From positions 30,868 to 94,867 of the forward strand of contig JAPZAS010000026.1 of the NCBI GenBank assembly GCA_027460525.1: a DNA stretch of 64,000 nt, read 5' to 3'. The notes below the pieces were generated by a model. The model searched no databases and had not been told where the DNA came from. It saw only the letters and a list, made by a program, of their open reading frames with translations. Both the position numbers and the translations under genes were made by a program. How positions within the stretch are numbered: position 1 is the first letter of the stretch; each line of letters opens with the position of its first letter. The DNA comes from Candidatus Methanoperedens sp. GTDB taxonomy: Archaea; Halobacteriota; Methanosarcinia; Methanosarcinales; Methanoperedenaceae. Of this stretch, positions 52,448 through 61,289 are shown piece by piece.

Positions 52448-53803
52448 ATGTTTGTTGAGAGAGTAATTTCTGATGGACTTTCCCATTATTCCTATATCGC
52501 AGGGGATAACGGCGAGGCATTCGTCATCGACCCCAGGAGGGATAAAGATGCATACATCAAAATCGCCGAAAATAATTGCTGCAAAATAAAATTTGTTTTT
52601 GAGACGCACTGCAATGAAGATTATCTTATCGGCTCTCTGGAACTTGAGAAAGAAACAGGGTGCCGCATAATTCACAGCAACAAGCTTGATTTTGGCTTTG
52701 GTGAGCCTGCTGCCGACGGAGATATGTTCGATATCGGCGGCATGAAGTTGAAGATTCTTGAAACGCCAGGACATTCGCCAGAAAGCCTGAGTTTTGTTTT
52801 TTTTCCGTCTCAGGGTGAAGCCTGGGCTGTGTTTACGGGAGACGCGCTTTTTTATGGCAATGTCGGGCGGACCGATCTTCTGGGAAAGGAGAAGGCGGCT
52901 GAGTGTGCCTCGCTTCTGTTTGACTCCCTGCACGGGAAGCTCCTCACCATGGGAGATGGGGTCATTGTATATCCGGCACATGGATCGGGCTCGGCATGCG
53001 GCGGAAGCATGTTGGATATCCCTGCAAGCACAATCGGGTACGAGCGGGCTTCCAATCCCCTGCTCGGGATAGGGCGCGAGGAGTTCATGGAAATAAAACA
53101 GAGCGAAACTATCCCTCTTCCCCCCTATTTCACGATGATGGCAGAGCAGAACCAAAAAGGCCCGAAGCTGCTCCCGCCGCGGAAAACAAAGCCGATGGAT
53201 GCTTTGGAGTTTGAGGAGGCGATGCATGAATGTGCGGTCGTGGATACCCGCTTTCCTCTTGCTTTCGCGGGCGGGCATTTAAGAGGTTCGTACAATATCT
53301 GGCTCTACGGGATGGCCACATTCCCGGGCTGGGTTCTTGATTATGGGAAGGATGTTCTGCTCGTGACCGAGAGACAGGAGGATGTAGAACTTGCGGGGGT
53401 GTATCTTGCCAGGATAGGCTTTGACAGGGTCAGGGGCTACCTCTGTGAAGGCATTTTGGGCTGGTACAGCCGCGGGATGCCGCTTGAGAAAAGCGGCGTA
53501 TTGACGGCAGGCGGGTTTCATGAGAAATCGAAAGAGGAAGATATGTTCGTGCTGGATGTGCGAGAGCGGGAAGAGTATGCAGAAGGGCACATCCCCGGCG
53601 CGGTGAACATCTATGTCGGAGAGCTTGAGGCACGGATGAGCGAGGTTCCATCTGACCGTGCTGTGGTCGCGGTGTGCGGTTCAGGAAACAGGGCAGGGCT
53701 CGGTGCGAGCATTCTGAAGCGCCATGGTTTTGAGAGGGTGTATAACCTCATCGGAGGCACTGTGGCATGGAGAGCGAGAGGTTATCCGACAGAGAAAGAA
53801 TAG
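52448..53803 (+). CDS. MBL-fold protein fused to two rhodanese domains
   Basis: The protein has 451 residues. The first 245 form a metallo-beta-lactamase fold like persulfide dioxygenases, with FTGDALFYGNVGRTDL and VYPAHGSGSACGG. The usual THxHxDH metal motif reads THCNEDY here, so some metal ligands are changed; this variant may be a subfamily trait. Two rhodanese domains follow. The first (about 250-345) has no catalytic Cys; the second has VVAVCGSGNRAG with the active Cys. It may handle polysulfide or persulfide sulfur. ATG 52448 has GAGGTGA upstream; a GTG at 52439 is also possible. Confidence 0.88.
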   Translation: MFVERVISDGLSHYSYIAGDNGEAFVIDPRRDKDAYIKIAENNCCKIKFVFETHCNEDYLIGSLELEKETGCRIIHSNKLDFGFGEPAADGDMFDIGGMKLKILETPGHSPESLSFVFFPSQGEAWAVFTGDALFYGNVGRTDLLGKEKAAECASLLFDSLHGKLLTMGDGVIVYPAHGSGSACGGSMLDIPASTIGYERASNPLLGIGREEFMEIKQSETIPLPPYFTMMAEQNQKGPKLLPPRKTKPMDALEFEEAMHECAVVDTRFPLAFAGGHLRGSYNIWLYGMATFPGWVLDYGKDVLLVTERQEDVELAGVYLARIGFDRVRGYLCEGILGWYSRGMPLEKSGVLTAGGFHEKSKEEDMFVLDVREREEYAEGHIPGAVNIYVGELEARMSEVPSDRAVVAVCGSGNRAGLGASILKRHGFERVYNLIGGTVAWRARGYPTEKE

Positions 53804-53924
53804 CTGAACGATGCCTGATGTGCTCCATTAAAAAAACCAGTGGAAATCATCCGTACCGTTACATTTTTAATGACACAGGATATGCAGTATCAAACGATGC
53901 GGTGTTAAGGAATCGGGCTTACTG

Positions 53925-56900
53925 ATGGACAATGAGACTGCGAGCAAGATAAAGCTGGATATTGAAAAACTTGTAACGAGTTACAAAGATCTCAAGAAAT
54001 CCAAGAAAGACAGCGAAAAAGAGATGGCAGCTATCAGCGAAGCTAACGTGCGCGCCGATTATGTTGACCGACTTTTTGGAATAATGGGATGGGATGTCGG
54101 GAACCCGGATGAATACGACAGGGAGCATTTTATCCGCGGTGCGGGTTTTGCGGACGTTGCCCTCAAACTCAATAGCAAACCCGTGATATTTGTTGAAGCA
54201 AAAAGGTTTGGAGGAATCTCGCACAGTAAAGATATAAAAGGGGATTGGACGCTTGAAGAGCGCCAGTCAATACTCTATGCCCTGAGCAAGAACTGTAAGT
54301 GGGCTATTCTTACCAATTTTGAGAAATTCAGGGTTTTTAATGTTCTGACAGGGTTGACTATTCTTAATTTTGAATCCGTATATGATTACAAAGACAGATT
54401 CAGCGACCTTCTTTATCTCACGAAAGAAGCAGTAGAGTCGGGGAGAATTGAGAAGCTCGGTGCGCGTGAGGAAAAACCAGATATCGACATGGAATTTCTG
54501 GAGATGCTCAACAAATGGCGCATTGAGCTTGCCAACGATATATATCTGAATAACTTCCTGAACGAAGGCAAACCACCGGATTTAAGCAAGCTGTTTCCTG
54601 ATTATAAAAAACATGAAAATGACCCGAAATATGCAAAATTCTTAGAATCCAGAAGAGAGATTTTACGAAATCGGCTTGATTTTTCCGTACTTAAAGATGA
54701 GAAAGGAAATTTCGATATTGAGAGGCTGAAAAGTGCTGTGCAGCGGATTTTGGACAGGCTAATCATTATCAGATGGGCTGAAGACCGCCTGCTTCTTGAC
54801 GACCCGAATATCCTTGATGGGAAGTTGAAACTATGGAAAGCTGCAGCGCGCTACAACCCGCTTTATGAGGCGCTTTTTGCAGACGGCGCGCTGTTTGATA
54901 AGTTCAATGACATACATAACGGTGAGATTTTTAAGCGAGGGTTGTTCTATGACCGAATTAATGTAAGCGATGACGTGCTGGCGCGCATTATTGAAGAAAT
55001 GACCTCGCATTCGTTCAGGAAGTTTGATTTTGATATTCTCGGCAATACCTATGAAACGTATCTTGGCAATACGCTGTACCTGAAGGGTGACAATACTTTC
55101 GACCTGAAGCCGAGCCAAGAGACGCGCAAGGAGAGCGGGATATATTACACGCCTCCATACGTTGTGGATTACATTGTGAAGAATACGCTGGGCGCGCTGC
55201 TCAAAGGTAAAACACCGGAAGAAGTGGAGCGTATTAAAGTGCTTGACCCTGCTTGTGGTTCAGGTTCGTTCCTGATTAAAGCATACGATTGTTTTGCGAA
55301 CTACTACGAGGAGAAGAATCGGGAAATCAAGAAGCGCATAGACGAGCATGTCAGAAAGGGCATGCTTTTTGAAACCTCCGAGAGCACATACTCCGGATAT
55401 GAAGCAAGCATCCTGATGAACAACATTCACGGCGTTGACCTCGATGCCCAGGCTGCTGAGATTGCTGCGGTGAACCTGATGCTCAAGGCGCTGAAGCCGA
55501 ATGAGATGCTGCCTCCGATTCTGGGCGATACTATCAAGGTTGGGAATTCGCTAATAAGCGGGAGCGAGGAGGAGCTTAGGAAGTATTTTGGCGATGAGTG
55601 GCGCGCAAAGAAGCCTTTCAATTGGGAGATGGAGTTCGCGGATGTGTTTGATAAGACGCTGCCTGAAGAGGAGAGGGGGTTTGATGTGGTGATTGGGAAT
55701 CCGCCATATGTCAGGCAAGAAGTTATCAAAAAGCAAAAAGATTATTTTGAGAATACTTTTACTATTTTTGATAGCGTTGCCGATTTATACGCATACTTTA
55801 TTGAGCAGTCAATAAAAAAATTAAAAAATCATGGTTTATTTTCATTTATAGTTTCAAATAAATTTACGCGCGCTAATTATGGAAAAAAATTGAGAAAATT
55901 CATTCTTGAAAATTGTAAAATCTTACAATTCATTGATTTTGGAGACTTACCTGTTTTTGAAGATGCTACCGCTTATCCATGTATCATCATAATGCAGCGG
56001 GAAAGCAATGAAAAATTTAGAAATGAGAATGTATTAAAAGCATGTAATATCGAAAATCTTGATTTCAAAGAATTAGAGCCAGTATTTCAGAAATATAGCT
56101 ATTCGGTAAGGCAAAGGGATTTGGGAGAAGATGGCTGGAGTTTCCAACCTATTGAGATTGCTGAATTGAGAAAAAAGATTTATGAAAAAGGTGTCCCTTT
56201 AAAAGAATACGCTGGCGAGCCACTTTCAGGAATAAAAACTGGATTGAATGAAGTGCTTATTGTTGATGAAGCGAAAATGCAGTCGATTATCGGTAAAAAT
56301 ACTTTTGAAAAAGAATTATTTAAACCAATAATTAGGGGTCGTGACATCAAAAGATGGAATATACAGTTTGAGGGTAAATATCTGATTTTTACTGAAAATA
56401 AAGATATTAATAAATATTCAAATACATTAAAATATTTAAACCAATTTAAAAACGAATTATCGGAAAGGAGCGACATAAAAGACACGAACAGGAATTGGTA
56501 TGGGTTAAGAGCATGCGATTATTACGATGAATATGAAAAACCCAAGATAGTATATCCTGACATATCGAATGACTGTAATTTTACATATGATGAAAAAGGA
56601 TATTTTATTGAAATGACGGGATTCATAATACCAAAAGCAGACAAATATCTCGTTGCAGTTTTAAACTCTAAATTGATAAAATTTTATTTTAGTTATTTAT
56701 CTGCTCAAATACGAGGGGATTATTACAGATTCAAAAATATCTATGTCAATTACATACCGATTCATCCAATCGATTTCTCAAACCATTCTGAAAAATCCGT
56801 TTATGATGAACTAATTATTCTTGTCGATAGGATGCTCTCCCTCAACAAAAAGCTCTCAGAAATCCGCGCCGATTTCCATCACTACCTCAACCTGCGCCCG

Positions 56901-57437
56901 CACAGCATGGTGGCGCTGCGAAGCTTTATGGAGGCGCTGCCTATGGGCGATAAAGAAGTGCTGAAAGACCATTTCGGAAAGCCTGTGAGCACAATCGAAG
57001 CAGAAAAGTTCGAAGCGTTTGATGTGCTGGAGGAAGGCGAATGGCTGGTTTTCGTGGCAGGCTACAGTTACACGAGCGCCAAAGGAAAGTTATTAAGCTC
57101 ATCCAACGTGCGCGCCCTGCGCCTCCGCATACAGGATAACAGCATGCGCAAATTCATACTTTACAGCCTCAAAGGCACGGCGCCGGGGAAACTCGGAAGC
57201 GGCAACGTACTCGAACAACTTCAGAAACTCAAAATACCGCGCCTTGTGACCAATGGGGAGGGGAACAAGCGCGCCATCGAAGAACTGATGGCGCCTTTCC
57301 TTGTCGAGGTAGCAAAAAAGGAGGCGCTGGAACGGGAAATCAAGGAGATAGATGATGCTATTGATAAAAAGGTGTATGCGCTGTATGGGTTAACGAATGA
57401 AGAAATAAAAATAATTGAGGAGCAATGCAAAAAATGA
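53925..57437 (+). CDS. Type IIG restriction-modification enzyme (single chain, Eco57I-like)
   Basis: The protein has 1170 residues. The N-terminus is a nuclease of the PD-(D/E)XK type (FADVALKL, then VIFVEAK). A helical connector follows (about 170-400). The amino-methyltransferase has YYTPPYVVDYIV, the SAM motif LDPACGSGSFLIKAY and NPPY in DVVIGNPPYVRQ. Residues of about 600-960 form the target recognition part with FTRANYGKKLRK and PIIRGRDIKRWNI; this region is much more A/T-rich than the flanks. A helical C-terminus ends YALYGLTNEEI. It should cut and methylate DNA by itself. No other restriction genes are near. Confidence 0.9.
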   Translation: MDNETASKIKLDIEKLVTSYKDLKKSKKDSEKEMAAISEANVRADYVDRLFGIMGWDVGNPDEYDREHFIRGAGFADVALKLNSKPVIFVEAKRFGGISHSKDIKGDWTLEERQSILYALSKNCKWAILTNFEKFRVFNVLTGLTILNFESVYDYKDRFSDLLYLTKEAVESGRIEKLGAREEKPDIDMEFLEMLNKWRIELANDIYLNNFLNEGKPPDLSKLFPDYKKHENDPKYAKFLESRREILRNRLDFSVLKDEKGNFDIERLKSAVQRILDRLIIIRWAEDRLLLDDPNILDGKLKLWKAAARYNPLYEALFADGALFDKFNDIHNGEIFKRGLFYDRINVSDDVLARIIEEMTSHSFRKFDFDILGNTYETYLGNTLYLKGDNTFDLKPSQETRKESGIYYTPPYVVDYIVKNTLGALLKGKTPEEVERIKVLDPACGSGSFLIKAYDCFANYYEEKNREIKKRIDEHVRKGMLFETSESTYSGYEASILMNNIHGVDLDAQAAEIAAVNLMLKALKPNEMLPPILGDTIKVGNSLISGSEEELRKYFGDEWRAKKPFNWEMEFADVFDKTLPEEERGFDVVIGNPPYVRQEVIKKQKDYFENTFTIFDSVADLYAYFIEQSIKKLKNHGLFSFIVSNKFTRANYGKKLRKFILENCKILQFIDFGDLPVFEDATAYPCIIIMQRESNEKFRNENVLKACNIENLDFKELEPVFQKYSYSVRQRDLGEDGWSFQPIEIAELRKKIYEKGVPLKEYAGEPLSGIKTGLNEVLIVDEAKMQSIIGKNTFEKELFKPIIRGRDIKRWNIQFEGKYLIFTENKDINKYSNTLKYLNQFKNELSERSDIKDTNRNWYGLRACDYYDEYEKPKIVYPDISNDCNFTYDEKGYFIEMTGFIIPKADKYLVAVLNSKLIKFYFSYLSAQIRGDYYRFKNIYVNYIPIHPIDFSNHSEKSVYDELIILVDRMLSLNKKLSEIRADFHHYLNLRPHSMVALRSFMEALPMGDKEVLKDHFGKPVSTIEAEKFEAFDVLEEGEWLVFVAGYSYTSAKGKLLSSSNVRALRLRIQDNSMRKFILYSLKGTAPGKLGSGNVLEQLQKLKIPRLVTNGEGNKRAIEELMAPFLVEVAKKEALEREIKEIDDAIDKKVYALYGLTNEEIKIIEEQCKK

Positions 57438-57485
57438 AGATAGGGTATCTGCGTTCATCTGCGGTTTAAATTATCTGGAGCAATC

Positions 57486-57998
57486 TTGAATCTCACAGAA
57501 CTTCTATCAAATCATAAAGCAGTTTTCAGGCAGAAATTCACCGAAGTGCTGGCAAAAAAAAAGGTGCTTACTACCGAACAGGCTGCGGCTGAGTACAGGG
57601 ATTTTATCGAGCAATACGTTGATGAAAGATACGAATCGGTGGAACGGCTCGTTGAAAGGATTAACGAACTCAAAATCCCTGTCTTTCTCAACATAAGGCG
57701 CGACAGGATGCGCGAGGACAGATGCAAAATATGTGAAGCAAACGAACCAAATGTCCACGCGCTCGAAGAAAAATACGAAGGCAGGATTGAGCTCTTCGAG
57801 GTCGTAGAGGATAGACCCGAGGGGGCGCTTTACCAGATAATTTTCCACGAAGATGCTGAAGAAAAGAAGCTTCCCCTTACAGCAGTAATAAATAAGGGAG
57901 AACTCCTGAAGTTCTGGGCTGGCAAAGCCGTGGATGCAAGCGTGTATGAGATTCATATCAATAAATGTCTTGCGGCTTTTGACAAAAAAGTTAGGTAG
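57486..57998 (+). CDS. Thioredoxin-like protein with a helical N-terminus
   Basis: The protein has 170 residues. The N-terminal 70 or so are helical (RQKFTEVLAKKKVLTTEQAA, then RDFIEQYVDERYESVERLVE). The rest looks like a thioredoxin-type fold: a strand with KIPVFLNIRRDRM, a CKIC motif at about residue 80, EKYEGRIELFEVVED, and a cis-Pro-like LPLTAVINKG. The CxxC fits a redox site, but I do not recognise the family. The start is TTG 57486 with GGAG eight bases before. It follows the restriction enzyme on the same strand. Confidence 0.65.
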   Translation: MNLTELLSNHKAVFRQKFTEVLAKKKVLTTEQAAAEYRDFIEQYVDERYESVERLVERINELKIPVFLNIRRDRMREDRCKICEANEPNVHALEEKYEGRIELFEVVEDRPEGALYQIIFHEDAEEKKLPLTAVINKGELLKFWAGKAVDASVYEIHINKCLAAFDKKVR

Positions 57999-58069
57999 AA
58001 ACAAAAATTTAAAAAGCACTATATCCAGATTCGATATATTTAATATCTCAAAAATGCCTTAACCTGCTC

Positions 58070-58288
58070 ATGAAACCATCTGAAATACTGAAAAGCGCAT
58101 TATATGGCATTTTATTTGGACTTATGGGATTTATCATAGGAATCTGGTTCGCAGATCTTCTCTACAGTTTAATATTGAAAAATATAGCACGGCTTACAAC
58201 TACAAATATATCTTTAATAATTATAATATTAATCACGCTGTCTGCGGGCTTATTTGGCTTAACCAAAGGCAAAAGTTTGCTTGAGTAA
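58070..58288 (+). CDS. Small membrane protein with two helices
   Basis: The protein has 72 residues with two hydrophobic segments: ALYGILFGLMGFIIGIWFAD and ISLIIIILITLSAGLFGL. The ends are short and polar. No family is recognised. It lies between the thioredoxin-like gene and adenylate kinase on the same strand, but there is no clear ribosome binding site, so the start is uncertain. Confidence 0.55.
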   Translation: MKPSEILKSALYGILFGLMGFIIGIWFADLLYSLILKNIARLTTTNISLIIIILITLSAGLFGLTKGKSLLE

Positions 58289-58348
58289 TCCTCCCGGATT
58301 TTTTGAATAAGCTTTAATATACACATTACTATACGGGAATCGATTGAA

Positions 58349-59002
58349 ATGAATATTGTTTTACTCGGTCCTCCCGGCGCAGGAAAAGGCACGCAGGCTA
58401 AGAAAATACAGGAATACTTTTCCCTGCCCCACATCTCAACAGGCGATATGCTTCGTGAGAATATCAATAATAATACAAGTCTTGGGACAAAAGCCAGATC
58501 ATACATGTCAAGAGGCGAACTTGTCCCTGATGAGCTGTTGATAACTATCATAAAAGACAGGCTATCCAAAAATGATTGCTTAAAGGGTTTCCTGCTGGAC
58601 GGCTATCCCAGAACGATACCACAGGCTGATGCGCTCCAGATGATTCTTACGGAATCGGACAAGAAACTGGATGCTGTCCTGAATATCTCTGTCGGCGATG
58701 AGGAATTGATAAAACGCCTCTCCGGGAGAAGGATGTGCACATGCGGTGCAAGTTATCACATGGTATTTAACCCTCCAAAAAATGACGAGCTCTGCGATTT
58801 ATGCAAAGGAAAACTATACCAGCGCGACGATGATAAAGCTGAAGCTATAAGGAACAGGTTAATAGTGTATAAAAAGCAAACGCAGCCTCTGATAGAATAT
58901 TACAAGAAAAAAGGAATTCTTCAAACATTAGATGGGGGGAAGGACATTTCAGGAATATTTGAGGATATTAAAAAAATACTGGATGAATATGAAAAACTTT
59001 AA
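58349..59002 (+). CDS. adk: Adenylate kinase with zinc-binding lid
   Basis: The enzyme makes 2 ADP from AMP and ATP. The protein has 217 residues and the bacterial/Methanosarcinales long form: GPPGAGKGTQAKKI at the N-terminus, HISTGDMLR and LVPDELL for AMP binding, DGYPRTIPQADAL, and a lid with CTCGASYH and CDLC, which probably bind zinc. The neighbours downstream (EMC3-like, cmk, cbf5) follow the order seen at the end of archaeal ribosomal protein clusters, where secY normally precedes adk; here secY is not adjacent. Confidence 0.97.
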   Translation: MNIVLLGPPGAGKGTQAKKIQEYFSLPHISTGDMLRENINNNTSLGTKARSYMSRGELVPDELLITIIKDRLSKNDCLKGFLLDGYPRTIPQADALQMILTESDKKLDAVLNISVGDEELIKRLSGRRMCTCGASYHMVFNPPKNDELCDLCKGKLYQRDDDKAEAIRNRLIVYKKQTQPLIEYYKKKGILQTLDGGKDISGIFEDIKKILDEYEKL

Positions 59003-59020
59003 GAAAGTTTTATCAAAAGA

Positions 59021-59041
59021 AGGGTATGCTTTGCATACCCT
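59021..59041. promoter_or_regulatory. Perfect hairpin upstream of the EMC3-like gene
   Basis: AGGGTATGC (59021-59029), loop TTT, GCATACCCT (59033-59041) is a perfect nine-base stem. It follows the adk stop by 18 bases and precedes a second perfect hairpin at 59048-59071. It may be a terminator-like or processing site, although no T-run follows. Confidence 0.5.
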
Positions 59042-59047
59042 ATACCT

Positions 59048-59071
59048 CATAAAGCGAGGTGTCGCTTTATG
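59048..59071 (+). promoter_or_regulatory. Start-codon hairpin of the EMC3-like gene
   Basis: CATAAAGCGA (59048-59057), loop GGTG, TCGCTTTATG (59062-59071) is a perfect ten-base stem. The ATG of the gene is the last three bases of the 3' arm and the GAGGTG ribosome binding site lies across the arm and loop. In the mRNA this would hide the start, so translation may depend on temperature, a protein or ribosomes arriving from adk. Confidence 0.55.
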
Positions 59072-59665
59072 ATTAAAGAAGCACTGAATAAACTCGTATT
59101 GTTGGTTGGAATCTTCCTCATGTTCGGTATCATAGCAGTTCCAGGCTTGAGGAACACGATAGGCGCAATTGTAGGAACACTTTTAAACCCGATATTGACC
59201 TTACTTCCATTGCCTATAGTAATTATGGTTCTCGCTGCGATCACAGGACTTTATGCCTCGCTCATCCAGAAATACACCATGAACTGGGGGTTGATGAAAC
59301 GCATTCAGGAGAAGACGAAGAATATACAAAAAGAAATGAGGCAGGCGCAGTTATCAAACAATGCTGCGAAAATGAAAAAACTGCAAGCGCAGCAGGCTGA
59401 AATGCTCGGAGACCAGATGGATATGATGAAGCAGCAGTTCAAGCCCATGCTTTATATAAGCATCATATCAATCCCCCTGTTTTACTGGGTTTATCTTGTA
59501 ATCAGCCAGCATCCTGATTCCTCCATGGTATTTCCCTTCTGGGGAGAACAAAAATTGACCGATAAACTTTTCGGCCCTTTCCAGTACTGGTTATTCTGGT
59601 ACTTTTTGTGTTCAATCCCGGTGAGTCAGATGACCAGAAAGGCATTGAACATAGGCGGTATGTAA
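59069..59665 (+). CDS. EMC3/TMCO1-like membrane protein (DUF106)
   Basis: The protein has 198 residues with three or four membrane helices: LVLLVGIFLMFGIIAVPGL, ILTLLPLPIVIMVLAAITGL and two near the C-terminus, YISIISIPLFYWVYLVI and FQYWLFWYFLCSIP. Between helices 2 and 3 lies a charged cytoplasmic coiled coil (RQAQLSNNAAKMKKLQAQQA) and MMKQQFKPML. This is the archaeal Oxa1/YidC-related insertase family. It helps place membrane proteins. The location next to adk, cmk and cbf5 is conserved in many Euryarchaeota. Its start is within a hairpin, described at 59048-59071. Confidence 0.9.
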   Translation: MIKEALNKLVLLVGIFLMFGIIAVPGLRNTIGAIVGTLLNPILTLLPLPIVIMVLAAITGLYASLIQKYTMNWGLMKRIQEKTKNIQKEMRQAQLSNNAAKMKKLQAQQAEMLGDQMDMMKQQFKPMLYISIISIPLFYWVYLVISQHPDSSMVFPFWGEQKLTDKLFGPFQYWLFWYFLCSIPVSQMTRKALNIGGM

Positions 59666-60184
59666 TTGATTATCACAATCAGCGGTCCCCCAGGCAGCGG
59701 CAAAAGCACACTCTCCACATTATTGTCTTCGCGGCTGGGAATGGAACTGGTCTCAGTGGGAGATATCTTCAGAAAGCAGGCACAAGACCGATGCATGTCG
59801 CTTGATGAATTCGGTTTGCTGGCAAAAAGCGATGAGGATATTGACAGGAAGCTCGATGAAGAGCAAAAAAAAATTGCCAATGAAAAGGAGAATATAATTC
59901 TTGAGGGAAGGCTTTCAGGTTTTCTTGTGGATGCCGATCTAAAGGTCTGGCTCAAAGCACCTGTTGAAGTAAGGGCAGAGCGAATCGCATGCCGTGAGGA
60001 AAAACCGGTAGTGAAAGCAAAAGCAGAGACTAAAGACCGGGAAGAGTGCGAAAGAGAGCGGTACCTAAAATATTATAATATCGATACAAATGACCTCTCG
60101 GTATATGATTTAGTAATAGATTCCAGCAGGTGGAGCGCTGAAGAAATAAGTGAAATAGTGGCAAAAGCTATTGGTTTTTTATGA
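59666..60184 (+). CDS. cmk: Cytidylate kinase
   Basis: The enzyme phosphorylates CMP and dCMP. The protein has 172 residues, a normal size for archaeal Cmk: GPPGSGKSTLSTLLSSRLG at the N-terminus, VSVGDIFRKQAQDR, and EGRLSGFLVDADLKVWLKA. The basic lid region holds ERIACREEK. The start is TTG 59666, which comes directly after the stop of the EMC3-like gene. The stop overlaps the cbf5 start by ATGA. Confidence 0.95.
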   Translation: MIITISGPPGSGKSTLSTLLSSRLGMELVSVGDIFRKQAQDRCMSLDEFGLLAKSDEDIDRKLDEEQKKIANEKENIILEGRLSGFLVDADLKVWLKAPVEVRAERIACREEKPVVKAKAETKDREECERERYLKYYNIDTNDLSVYDLVIDSSRWSAEEISEIVAKAIGFL

Positions 60185-61176
60185 ATCGGTTACCTTCTGA
60201 AAAAAAAAGAGATACTCTTATAAAATCCCAGGATACAACCGACGAGAGGTTTGGTAAAAAACCGTCAGAGCGCCCCATAGAAAAATATATTCAAAAAGGT
60301 GTGATAAACCTCGATAAACCCGCGGGTCCGACAAGTCATGAAGTGACGTCATGGGTTAAGAAAATTCTTAATTTAAATAAAGCCGGGCACAGCGGCACCC
60401 TTGATCCCAACGTGACAGGGCTCCTTCCTGTTATGCTGGGAGATGCTACAAAAGCTGTGGACGTTCTCCTCACGGCAGGGAAAGAATACGTATGCCTCAT
60501 GAAACTTCACGCAGCAGTATCTGAAATGAAGGTAAAAAGTATTTTCACCGAGTTTACAGGCGAGATATACCAGAAGCCTTCCATTAAATCAGCTGTGAAG
60601 CGGGAAACCAGGATAAGAAACATATATTATATGGAACTTCTCGAGATCGAGGATAATAATGTCCTTTTCAAAGCCGGATGTGAGGCAGGGACATATATAC
60701 GAAAATTATGCCATGATATTGGCATGGCGCTGGGCACGGGCGCTCATATGCAGGAGCTGCGGCGCACAAAAACAGGCCCTTTCCGTGAGGATGAGACCTT
60801 AATCACGCTTCATGACCTTCAAGATGCGTATATAGCGTGGAAGGAATTGAGGAACGAAGAGTTGTTGCGAAAGGTTATAAACCCAATGGAATTCGGGCTT
60901 TTGCATCTTCCCAGAATAGTGATACGTGATAATGCCGTGGATGCTGTGTGCCACGGCGCCCCTCTTGCTGCACCAGGCGTGCTTTCGGTCGAGAGCGGAA
61001 TAGAAAAAGGAGACCTTGTGGCGGTTTATACGCAAAAAGGCGAAGCTGTATCCTTCGGCAGGGCGCAGATGAAATCCAGCGAAATCTTAAAAGCCGCTAC
61101 AGGGATTGTGGCAAGTACAGACCGCGTGCTTCTGGAAGCAAGCACGTATCCCAGGGGATGGAAGGCAAAAGCATAA
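60181..61176 (+). CDS. cbf5: tRNA pseudouridine synthase / H/ACA RNP catalytic subunit Cbf5
   Basis: Cbf5 makes pseudouridines in rRNA guided by H/ACA RNAs, and pseudouridine 55 in tRNA. The protein has 331 residues. The conserved GVINLDKPAGPTSHEV, the catalytic-Asp motif GHSGTLDPNVTGLLPVMLG, EAGTYIRKLCHDIG and a C-terminal PUA domain (PRIVIRDNAVDAVCHGAPLA, then GDLVAVYTQKGEAVSFG) are present. The N-terminus has a lysine-rich extension. It is the last gene of the adk-EMC3-cmk-cbf5 operon. Confidence 0.97.
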   Translation: MNRLPSEKKRDTLIKSQDTTDERFGKKPSERPIEKYIQKGVINLDKPAGPTSHEVTSWVKKILNLNKAGHSGTLDPNVTGLLPVMLGDATKAVDVLLTAGKEYVCLMKLHAAVSEMKVKSIFTEFTGEIYQKPSIKSAVKRETRIRNIYYMELLEIEDNNVLFKAGCEAGTYIRKLCHDIGMALGTGAHMQELRRTKTGPFREDETLITLHDLQDAYIAWKELRNEELLRKVINPMEFGLLHLPRIVIRDNAVDAVCHGAPLAAPGVLSVESGIEKGDLVAVYTQKGEAVSFGRAQMKSSEILKAATGIVASTDRVLLEASTYPRGWKAKA

Positions 61177-61204
61177 GAGTTATCTGGTCTATTGTGAAGC
61201 CTGT

Positions 61205-61289
61205 GCCGAGGTAGTCTAGCGGCCTAAGGCGCAAGCCTGGAAAGCTTGTGGGGCTTTGCCCCTCGGGAGTTCAAATCCCCCCCTCGGCG
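61205..61289 (+). tRNA. tRNA-Ser (anticodon GGA)
   Basis: The acceptor stem GCCGAGG pairs with CCTCGGC, with G as discriminator base at 61289, as expected for serine. The anticodon arm is CAAGC-CTGGAAA-GCTTG, giving GGA. A long variable arm GTGGGGCTTTGCCCCTCG marks a class II tRNA, and the T arm has GGGAG-TTCAAAT-CCCCC. No CCA is encoded and there is no intron. It is 29 bases after cbf5. Confidence 0.96.

Noticed and set aside
52355..53278. Minus-strand ORF of 307 codons antisense to the MBL-rhodanese gene
   Set aside because: It has no family features, is rich in Arg/Cys/His typical of antisense frames, and lies over a well-supported gene.
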